This document shows positions 54,053 through 64,000 of a stretch of DNA of 64,000 nucleotides, one piece after another (the stretch's first letter is position 1; every line of letters starts with the position of its first letter). Under the pieces are notes generated by a model. The model ran no database searches and was not told the DNA's origin. It saw nothing but the letters and a program-made list of their open reading frames with translations. The translations under genes were made by a program, and so were the position numbers. This stretch comes from Ocypus olens (taxonomy: Eukaryota > Arthropoda > Insecta > Coleoptera > Staphylinidae), in assembly GCA_910593695.2 (NCBI GenBank), contig OU343051.1, positions 33,437,931 to 33,501,930 on the forward strand, written 5' to 3'.

Positions 54053-57000
54053 TCAGTTTCTGTAAGTCTCACAAATAATTTTTATAACAAAATAGTGTTC
54101 AGAATGTGATTCTGGACTCGATAAAAAACGAAAATAAATTTTTGAAGAAAAATTAAAATTAATCGTTTTTCGGCGTTTCCAGCAGTTGTCCGAACGATTT
54201 ACACCAAAAGAAATTTTTCCTGTCTCAGTTTCTGTAAGTCTCACAAATAATTTTTATAACAAAATAGTGTTCAGAATGTGATTCTGGACTCGATAAAAAA
54301 CGAAAATAAATTTTTGAAGAAAAATTAAATTTAATCGTTTTTCGGCGTTTCCAGCAGTTGTCCGAACGATTTACACCAAAAGAAATTTTGCTTGTCTCAG
54401 TTTCTGTAAGTCTCACAAATAATTTTTATAACAAAATAGTGTTCAGAATGTGATTCTGGACTCGATAAAAAACGAAAATAAATTTTTGAAGAAAAATGAA
54501 ATTTAATCGTTTTTCGGCGTTTCCAGCAGTTGTCCGAACGATTTACACCAAAAGAAATTTTGCTTGTCTCAGTTTCTGTAAGTCTCACAAATAATTTTTA
54601 TAACAAAATAGTGTTCAGAATGTGATTCCGGACTCGAAAAAAAACGAAAATAAATTTTTGAAGAAAAATTAAATTTAATCGTTTTTCGGCGTTTCCAGCA
54701 GTTGTCCGAACGATTTACGTCAGAAGAAATTTTTCTTGTCTCAGTTTCTGTAAGTCTCACAAATAATTTTTATAACAAAATAGTGTTCAGAATGTGATTC
54801 TGGACTCGAAAAAAAACCAAAATAAATTATTGAAGAAAAATTAAATTTAATCATTTTTCGGCATTTCCAGCAGTTGTCCGTACGATTTACATCAAATGAA
54901 ATTTTTCCTGTCTCAGTTTCTGTAAGTCTCACAAATAATTTTTATAACAAAATAATGTTCAGAATGTGATTCTGGACTCGATAAAAAACAAAAATAAATT
55001 TTTGAAGAAAAATGAAATTTAATCGTTTTTCGGCGTTTCCAGCAGTTGTCCGAACGATTTACACCAAAAGAAATTTTGCTTGTCTCAGTTTCTGTAAGTC
55101 TCACAAATAATTTTTATAACAAAATAGTGTTCAGAATGTGATTCTGGACTCAAAAAAAAACGAAAATAACATTTTGAAGAAAAATTAAATTTAATCGTTT
55201 TTCGGCGTTTCCAGCAGTTGTCCGAACGATTTACATCAAAAGAAATTTTTCTTGTCTCAGTTTCTGTAAGTCTCACAAATAATTTTTATAACAAAATAGT
55301 GTTCAGAATGTGATTCTGGACTCAAAAAAAAACGAAAATAAATTTTTGAAGAAAAATGAAATTTAATCGTTTTTCGGCGTTTCCAGCAGTTGTCCGAACG
55401 ATTTACACCAAAAGAAATTTTGCTTGTCTCAGTTTCTGTAAGTCTCACAAATATTTTTTATTACAAAATAGTGTTCAGAATATGATTCTGGACTCAAAAA
55501 TAAAAACGAAAATAAATTTTTGAAGAAAAATTAAATTTAATCGTTTTTCGGCGTTTCCAGCAGTTGTCCGAACGATTTACATCAAAAGAAATTTTGCTTG
55601 TCTCAGTTTCTGTAAGTCTCACAAATAATTTTTATAACAAAATAGTGTTCAGAATGTGATTCTGGACTCGAAAAAAAACGAAAATAAATTTTTGAAGAAA
55701 AATTAAATTTAATCGTTTTTCGGCTTTTCCAGCAGTTGACCGAACGATTTACATCAAAAGAAATTTTTCTTGTCTCAGTTTCTGTAAGTCTCACAAATAA
55801 TTTTTATAACAAAATAGTGTTCAGAATGTGATTCTGGACTCGATAAAAAACAAAAATAAATTTTTGAAGAAAAATGAAATTTAATCGTTTTTCGGCGTTT
55901 CCAGCAGTTGTCCGAACGATTTACACCAAAAGAAATTTTGCTTGTCTCAGTTTCTGTAAGTCTCACAAATAATTTTTATAACAAAATAGTGTTCAGAATG
56001 TGATTCTGGACTCAAAAAAAAACGAAAATAAATTTTTGAAGAAAAATTAAATTTAATCGTTTTTCGGCGTTTCCAGCAGTTGTCCGAACGATTTACATCA
56101 AAAGAAATTTTTCTTGTCTCAGTTTCTGTAAGTCTCACAAATAATTTTTATAACAAAATAGTGTTCAGAATGTGATTCTGGACTCGATAAAAAACGAAAA
56201 TAAATTTTTGAAGAAAAATGAAATTTAATCGTTTTTCGGCGTTTCCAGCAGTTGTCCGAACGATTTACACCAAAAGAAATTTTGCTTGTCTCAGTTTCTG
56301 TAAGTCTCACAAATAATTTTTATAACAAAATAGTGTTCAGAATGTGATTCTGGACTCGAAAAAAAACCAAAATAAATTTTTGAAGAAAAATTAAATTTCA
56401 TCGTTTTTCGGCGTTTCCAGCAGTTGTCCGAACGATTTACATCAAATGAAATTTTTCCTGTCTCAGTTTCTGTAAGTCTCACAAATAATTTTTATAACAA
56501 AATAATGTTCAGAATGTGATTCTGGACTCGATAAAAAACAAAAATACATTTTTGAAGAAAAATGAAATTTAATCGTTTTTCGGCGTTTCCAGCAGTTGTC
56601 CGAACGATTTACACCAAAAGAAATTTTGCTTGTCTCAGTTTCTGTAAGTCTCACAAATAATTTTTATAACAAAATAGGGTTCAGAATGTGATTCTGGACT
56701 CGAAAAAAAACGAAAATAAATTTTTGAAGAAAAATGAAATTTAATCGTTTTTCGGCGTTTCCAGCAGTTGTCCGAACGATTTACACCAAAAGAAATTTTG
56801 CTTGTCTCAGTTTCTGTAAGTCTCACAAATATTTTTTATAACAAAATAGTGTTCAGAATGTGATTCTGGACTAAAAAAAAAACGAAAATAAATTTTTGAA
56901 GAAAAATTAAATTTGATCGTTTTTCGGCGTTTCCAGCAGTTGTCCGAACGATTTATATCAAAAGAAATTTTGCTTGTCTCAGTTTCTGTAAGTCTCACAA

Positions 57001-57664
57001 ATAATTTTTATAACAAAATAGTGTTCAGAATGTTATTCTGGACTTGATAAAAAACAAAAATAAATTTTTGAAGAAAAATGAAATTTAATCGTTTTTCGGC
57101 GTTTCCAGCAGTTGTCCGAACGATTTACACCTAAAGAAATTTTGCTTGTCTCAGTTTCTGTAAGTCTCACAAATAATTTTTATAACAAAATAGTGTTCAG
57201 AATGTGATTCTGGACTCGATAAAAAACGAAAATAAATTTTTGAAGAAAAATGAAATTTAATCGTTTTTCGGCGTTTCCAGCAGTTGTCCGAACGATATAC
57301 ACCAAAAGAAATTTTTCCTGTCTCAGTTTCTGTAAGTCTCACAAATAATTTTTATAACAAAATAGTGTTCAGAATGTGATTCTGGACTCGATAAAAAACG
57401 AAAATAAATTTTTGAAGAAAAATGAAATTTAATCGTTTTTCGGCGTTTCCAGCAGTTGTCCGAACGATATACACCAAAAGAAATTTTTCCTGTCTCAGTT
57501 TCTGTAAGTCTCACAAATAATTTTTATAACAAAATAGTGTTCAGAATGTGATTCTGGACTCGATAAAAAACGAAAATAAATTTTTAAAGAAAAATTAAAT
57601 TTAATCGTTTTTCGGCGTTTCCAGCAGTTGTCCGAACGATTTACACCAAAAGAAATTTTGCTTG

Positions 57665-60600
57665 TCTCAGTTTCTGTAAGTCTCACAAATAATTTTTATA
57701 ACAAAATAGTGTTCAGAATGTGATTCTGGACTCAAAAAAAACGAAAATAAATTTTTGAAGAAAAATTAAATTTAATCGTTTTTCGGCGTTTCCAGCAGTT
57801 GTCCGAACGATTTACATCAAAAGAAATTTTTCTTGTCTCAGTTTCTGTAAGTCACACAAATAATTTTTATAACAAAATAGTGTTCAGAATGTGATTCTGG
57901 ACTCGATAAAAAACGAAAATAAATTTTTGAAGAAAAATGAAATTTAATCGTTTTTCGGCGTTTCCAGCAGTTGTCCGAACGATTTACACCAAAAGAAATT
58001 TTGCTTGTCTCAGTTTCTGTAAGTCTCACAAATAATTTTTATAACAAAATAGTGTTCAGAATGTGATTCTGGACTCAAGAAAAAACGAAAATAAATTTTT
58101 GAAGAAAAATGAAATTTAATCGTTTTTCGGCGTTTCCAGCAGTTGTTTGAACGATTTACATCAAAAGAAATTTTGCTTGTCTCAGTTTCTGTAAGTCTCA
58201 CAAATAATTTTTATAACAAAATAGTGTTCAGAATGTGATTCTGGACTCAAAAGAAAACGAAAATAAATTTTTGAAGAAAAATTAAATTTAATCGTTTTTC
58301 GGCGTTTCCAGCAGTTGTCCGAACGATTTACATCAAAAGAAATTTTGCTTGTCTCAGTTTCTGTAAGTCTCACAAATAATTTTTATAACAAAATAGTGTT
58401 CAGAATGTGATTCTGGACTCGAAAAAAAACGAAAATAAATTTTTGAAGAAAAATGAAATTTAATCGTTTTTCGGCGTTTCCAGCAGTTGTCCGAACGATT
58501 TACACCAAAAGAAATTTTGCTTGTCTCAGTTTCTGTAAGTCTCACAAATAATTTTTATAACAAAATAGTGTTAAGAATGTGATTCTGGACTCAAAAAAAA
58601 ACGAAAATAAATTTTTAAAGAAAAATTAAATTTAATCGTTTTTCGGCGTTTCCAGCAGTTGTCCGAACGATTTACATCAAAAGAAATTTTGCTTGTCTCA
58701 GTTTCTGTAAGTCTCACAAATAATTTTTATAACAAAATAGTGTTCAGAATGTGATTCTGGACTCGAAAAAAAACGAAAATAAATTTTTGAAGAAAAATTA
58801 AATTTAATCGTTTTTCGGCGTTTCCAGCAGTTGTCCGAACGATTTACACCAAAAGAAATTTTGCCTGTCTCTGTTTCTGTAAGTCTCACAAATAATTTTT
58901 ATAACAAAATAGTGTTCAGAATGTGATTCTGGACTCAAAAAAAAACGAAAATAAATTTTTAAAGAAAAATTAAATTTAATCGTTTTTCGGCGTTTCCAGC
59001 AGTTGTCCGAACGATTTACATCAAAAGAAATTTTGCTTGTCTCAGTTTCTGTAAGTCTCACAAATAATTTTTATAACAAAATAGTGTTCAGAATGTGATT
59101 CTGGACTCGATAAAAAACGAAAATAAATTTTTGAAGAAAAATGAAATTTAATCGTTTTTCGGCGTTTCCAGCAGTTGTCCGAACGATTTCCACCAAAAGA
59201 AATTTTGCTTGTCTCAGTTTCTGTAAGTCTCACAAATAATTTTTATAACAAAATAGTGTTCAGAATGTGATTCTGGACTCGAAAAAAAACGAAAATTTAT
59301 TTTTGAAGAAAAATTAAATTTAATCGTTTTTCGGCTTTTCCAGCAGTTGTCCGAACGATTTACATCAAAAGAAATTTTTCTTGTCTCAGTTTCTGTAAGT
59401 CTCACAAATAATTTTTATAACAAAATAGTGTTCAGAATGTGATTCTGGACTCAAAAAAAAACGAAAATAAATTTTTAAAGAAAAATTAAATTTAATCGTT
59501 TTTCGGCGTTTCCAGCAGTTGTCCGAACGATTTACACCAAAAGAAATTTTGCTTGTCTCAGTTTCTGTAAGTCTCACAAATAATTTTTTTAACAAAATAG
59601 TGTTCAGAATGTGATTCTGGACTCGATAAAAAACAAAAATAAATTTTTGAAGAAAAATGAAATTTAATCGTTTTTCGGCGTTTCCAGCAGTTGTCCGAAC
59701 GATTTACACCTAAAGAAATTTTGCTTGTCTCAGTTTCTGTAAGTCTCACAAATAATTTTTATAACAAAATAGTGTTCAGAATGTGATTCTGGACTCATAA
59801 AAAAACGAAAATAAATTTTTGAAGAAAAATTAAATTTAATCGTTTTTCGGCGTTTCCAGCAGTTGTCCGAACGATTTACATCAAAAGAAATTTTTCTTGT
59901 CTCAGTTTCTGTAAGTCTCACAAATAATTTTTATAACAAAATAGTGTTCAGAATGTGATTCTGGACTCGATAAAAAACGAAAATAAATTTTTGAAGAAAA
60001 ATGAAATTTAATCGTTTTTCGGCGTTTCCAGCAGTTGTCCGAACGATATACACCAAAAGAAATTTTTCCTGTCTCAGTTTCTGTAAGTCTCACAAATAAT
60101 TTTTATAACAAAATAGTGTTCAGAATGTGATTCTGGACTCGATAAAAAACGAAAATAAATTTTTGAAGAAAAATTAAATTTAATCGTTTTTCGGCGTTTC
60201 CAGCAGTTGTCCGAACGATTTACACCTAAAGAAATTTTGCTTGTCTCAGTTTCTGTAAGTCTCACAAATAATTTTTATAACAAAATAGTGTTCAGAATGT
60301 GATTCTGGACTCATAAAAAAACGAAAATAAATTTTTGAAGAAAAATTAAATTTAATCGTTTTTCGGCGTTTCCAGCAGTTGTCCGAACGATTTACATCAA
60401 AAGAAAATTTTCTTGTCTCAGTTTCTGTAAGTCTCACAAATAATTTTTATAACAAAATAGTGTTCAGAATGTGATTCTGGACTCGATAAAAAACGAAAAT
60501 AAATTTTTGAAGAAAAATGAAATTTAATCGTTTTTCGGCGTTTCCAGCAGTTGTCCGAACGATATACACCAAAAGAAATTTTTCCTGTCTCAGTTTCTGT

Positions 60601-63510
60601 AAGTCTCACAAATAATTTTTATAACAAAATAGTGTTCAGAATGTGATTCTGGACTCAAAAAAAACGAAAATAAATTTTTGAAGAAAAATTAAATTTAATC
60701 GTTTTTCGGCGTTTCCAGCAGTTGTCCGAACGATTTACATCAAAAGAAATTTTTCTTGTCTCAGTTTCTGTAAGTCACACAAATAATTTTTATAACAAAA
60801 TAGTGTTCAGAATGTGATTCTGGACTCGATAAAAAACGAAAATAAATTTTTGAAGAAAAATGAAATTTAATCGTTTTTCGGCGTTTCCAGCAGTTGTCCG
60901 AACGATTTACACCAAAAGAAATTTTGCTTGTCTCAGTTTCTGTAAGTCTCACAAATAATTTTTATAACAAAATAGTGTTCAGAATGTGATTCTGGACTCA
61001 AGAAAAAACGAAAATAAATTTTTGAAGAAAAATGAAATTTAATCGTTTTTCGGCGTTTCCAGCAGTTGTTTGAACGATTTACATCAAAAGAAATTTTGCT
61101 TGTCTCAGTTTCTGTAAGTCTCACAAATAATTTTTATAACAAAATAGTGTTCAGAATGTGATTCTGGACTCAAAAGAAAACGAAAATAAATTTTTGAAGA
61201 AAAATTAAATTTAATCGTTTTTCGGCGTTTCCAGCAGTTGTCCGAACGATTTACATCAAAAGAAATTTTGCTTGTCTCAGTTTCTGTAAGTCTCACAAAT
61301 AATTTTTATAACAAAATAGTGTTCAGAATGTGATTCTGGACTCGAAAAAAAACGAAAATAAATTTTTGAAGAAAAATGAAATTTAATCGTTTTTCGGCGT
61401 TTCCAGCAGTTGTCCGAACGATTTACACCAAAAGAAATTTTGCTTGTCTCAGTTTCTGTAAGTCTCACAAATAATTTTTATAACAAAATAGTGTTCAGAA
61501 TGTGATTCTGGACTCAAAAAAAAACGAAAATAAATTTTTAAAGAAAAATTAAATTTAATCGTTTTTCGGCGTTTCCAGCAGTTGTCCGAACGATTTACAT
61601 CAAAAGAAATTTTGCTTGTCTCAGTTTCTGTAAGTCTCACAAATAATTTTTATAACAAAATAGTGTTCAGAATGTGATTCTGGACTCGAAAAAAAACGAA
61701 AATAAATTTTTGAAGAAAAATTAAATTTAATCGTTTTTCGGCGTTTCCAGCAGTTGTCCGAACGATTTACACCAAAAGAAATTTTGCCTGTCTCTGTTTC
61801 TGTAAGTCTCACAAATAATTTTTATAACAAAATAGTGTTCAGAATGTGATTCTGGACTCAAAAAAAAACGAAAATAAATTTTTAAAGAAAAATTAAATTT
61901 AATCGTTTTTCGGCGTTTCCAGCAGTTGTCCGAACGATTTACATCAAAAGAAATTTTGCTTGTCTCAGTTTCTGTAAGTCTCACAAATAATTTTTATAAC
62001 AAAATAGTGTTCAGAATGTGATTCTGGACTCGATAAAAAACGAAAATAAATTTTTGAAGAAAAATGAAATTTAATCGTTTTTCGGCGTTTCCAGCAGTTG
62101 TCCGAACGATTTCCACCAAAAGAAATTTTGCTTGTCTCAGTTTCTGTAAGTCTCACAAATAATTTTTATAACAAAATAGTGTTCAGAATGTGATTCTGGA
62201 CTCGAAAAAAAACGAAAATATATTTTTGAAGAAAAATTAAATTTAATCGTTTTTCGGCTTTTCCAGCAGTTGTCCGAACGATTTACATCAAAAGAAATTT
62301 TTCTTGTCTCAGTTTCTGTAAGTCTCACAAATAATTTTTATAACAAAATAGTGTTCAGAATGTGATTCTGGACTCAAAAAAAAACGAAAATAAATTTTTA
62401 AAGAAAAATTAAATTTAATCGTTTTTCGGCGTTTCCAGCAGTTGTCCGAACGATTTACACCAAAAGAAATTTTGCTTGTCTCAGTTTCTGTAAGTCTCAC
62501 AAATAATTTTTTTAACAAAATAGTGTTCAGAATGTGATTCTGGACTCGATAAAAAACAAAAATAAATTTTTGAAGAAAAATGAAATTTAATCGTTTTTCG
62601 GCGTTTCCAGCAGTTGTCCGAACGATTTACACCTAAAGAAATTTTGCTTGTCTCAGTTTCTGTAAGTCTCACAAATAATTTTTATAACAAAATAGTGTTC
62701 AGAATGTGATTCTGGACTCATAAAAAAACGAAAATAAATTTTTGAAGAAAAATTAAATTTAATCGTTTTTCGGCGTTTCCAGCAGTTGTCCGAACGATTT
62801 ACATCAAAAGAAATTTTTCTTGTCTCAGTTTCTGTAAGTCTCACAAATAATTTTTATAACAAAATAGTGTTCAGAATGTGATTCTGGACTCGATAAAAAA
62901 CGAAAATAAATTTTTGAAGAAAAATGAAATTTAATCGTTTTTCGGCGTTTCCAGCAGTTGTCCGAACGATATACACCAAAAGAAATTTTTCCTGTCTCAG
63001 TTTCTGTAAGTCTCACAAATAATTTTTATAACAAAATAGTGTTCAGAATGTGATTCTGGACTCGATAAAAAACGAAAATAAATTTTTGAAGAAAAATTAA
63101 ATTTAATCGTTTTTCGGCGTTTCCAGCAGTTGTCCGAACGATTTACACCTAAAGAAATTTTGCTTGTCTCAGTTTCTGTAAGTCTCACAAATAATTTTTA
63201 TAACAAAATAGTGTTCAGAATGTGATTCTGGACTCATAAAAAAACGAAAATAAATTTTTGAAGAAAAATTAAATTTAATCGTTTTTCGGCGTTTCCAGCA
63301 GTTGTCCGAACGATTTACATCAAAAGAAAATTTTCTTGTCTCAGTTTCTGTAAGTCTCACAAATAATTTTTATAACAAAATAGTGTTCAGAATGTGATTC
63401 TGGACTCGATAAAAAACGAAAATAAATTTTTGAAGAAAAATGAAATTTAATCGTTTTTCGGCGTTTCCAGCAGTTGTCCGAACGATATACACCAAAAGAA
63501 ATTTTTCCTG
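57665..63510 (+). repeat. 17-monomer HOR, two nearly identical tandem copies (period 2,923 bp)
   Basis: Every monomer from about 57665 to 60587 has its counterpart 2,923 bp downstream, including rare changes such as GTTGTTTGAACG, ACTCAAGAAAAAACG, ACTCAAAAGAAAACG, CTGTCTCTGTTTCTG, ATTTCCACC, CGGCTTTTCC and TTTTTTTAACAAAAT. By eye I found only two or three differences: TTAAG against TTCAG (58573/61496), and TTTAT against TATAT near 59297/62220. This is the most recent large duplication visible. After 63510 the monomer order matches that after 54052 instead. Confidence 0.9.
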
Positions 63511-64000
63511 TCTCAGTTTCTGTAAGTCTCACAAATAATTTTTATAACAAAATAGTGTTCAGAATGTGATTCTGGACTCGATAAAAAACGAAAATAAATT
63601 TTTGAAGAAAAATTAAATTTAATCGTTTTTCGGCGTTTCCAGCAGTTGTCCGAACGATTTACACCAAAAGAAATTTTTCCTGTCTCAGTTTCTGTAAGTC
63701 TCACAAATAATTTTTATAACAAAATAGTGTTCAGAATGTGATTCTGGACTCGATAAAAAACGAAAATAAATTTTTGAAGAAAAATTAAATTTAATCGTTT
63801 TTCGGCGTTTCCAGCAGTTGTCCGAACGATTTACACCAAAAGAAATTTTGCTTGTCTCAGTTTCTGTAAGTCTCACAAATAATTTTTATAACAAAATAGT
63901 GTTCAGAATGTGATTCTGGACTCGATAAAAAACGAAAATAAATTTTTGAAGAAAAATGAAATTTAATCGTTTTTCGGCGTTTCCAGCAGTTGTCCGAACG

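Larger units (their letters stand above)
1..64000. repeat. 172-bp satellite DNA array, about 372 tandem monomers
   Basis: The same unit of about 172 bp repeats head to tail across the entire window, always in the same orientation. Unit starts at 1, 173, 345 and 517 show the exact period, and it is still in place at the last base. Most copies differ from each other by a few substitutions and by A-tract length near the unit junction. I see no transposon, no inversion and no unique sequence, so both array edges lie outside the window. Long homogeneous arrays of near-nucleosome-length monomers are typical of eukaryotic centromeres or pericentromeres (established knowledge). Placing this one at a centromere is inference. 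Copy number is window length divided by unit length. Confidence 0.99.

Noticed and set aside
95..63876. Repeated 63-codon minus-strand reading frames, one in most monomers
   Set aside because: They start with GTG, overlap the next copy by 20 bp, and read the same bases in two frames because 172 is not a multiple of 3. The common variants change amino acids, and nonsense and indel changes are tolerated and amplified. They are a by-product of repeat homogeneity.
1..64000. CRISPR array
   Set aside because: Units are 172 bp and contiguous, with no short repeat plus unique spacer pattern and no cas genes.
1..64000. Primate alpha satellite (171 bp)
   Set aside because: The unit length is close, but the monomer sequence does not resemble alpha satellite as I know it and lacks a proper CENP-B box.
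1..64000. Transposon or LTR insertion
   Set aside because: The repeat phase runs on apart from small indels and one partial monomer. I saw no target-site duplication, LTR end or foreign segment.

Overview
The whole 64 kb window is one uninterrupted tandem satellite array. The unit is about 172 bp, there are about 372 head-to-tail copies in a single orientation, and I find no gene, RNA gene, transposon, CRISPR array or unique flanking sequence. The array runs off both ends of the window. The monomer is about 29% G+C by hand count. It has an A/T-rich block with A-tracts and a 12-bp palindrome, a 33-bp GC-richer core (18 of 33 bases G or C), and a second A/T-rich half with a short inverted repeat that could form a hairpin in RNA.

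This is eukaryotic DNA, most likely centromeric or pericentromeric: the unit is close to nucleosome length, the array is long and homogeneous, and copies are arranged in higher-order repeats (HORs). The species cannot be named from sequence alone. A 172-bp unit matches the length of the Tyba satellite of holocentric Rhynchospora sedges, and the minus strand carries a CGAAAAACG-type motif resembling one I remember from grass centromere satellites. A plant, perhaps in Poales, is therefore my leading but unproven guess. An insect, nematode or other animal is possible.

Layout: there is no single HOR along the array. Neighbouring stretches each have their own multi-monomer period: 7 monomers (0.6-3.0 kb), 13/11/13/9 (4.2-12.7 kb), 25 shortened to 22 (13.1-20.6 kb), 4 (21.2-22.6 kb), 8 (23.6-26.4 kb), 15 (29.4-34 kb), 3 (33.6-34.7 and 36.5-37.6 kb), a 7-monomer spacing (40.6-43 kb), 9 with 3- or 4-monomer insertions (44-51.7 kb), 3 (52.3-54.1 kb) and 17 (57.7-63.5 kb). 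The last pair is nearly identical and so probably the youngest. A three-monomer cassette recurs from about 15 to 55 kb inside several of these HORs. Stretches between the named blocks (0-0.6, 3.0-4.2, 26.4-29.4, 34.7-36.5, 37.6-40.6 and 54.1-57.7 kb) hold ordinary monomers, a few with indels.

The many 63-codon minus-strand reading frames are an effect of the repeat and not genes. They start with GTG, overlap by 20 bp because 172 is not a multiple of 3, vary mainly by amino-acid-changing substitutions, and are broken by nonsense changes that have themselves been amplified. The interest lies in how the array evolves: hybrid monomers, exchange boundaries, recurrent short monomers and a two-base change that keeps a palindrome intact.
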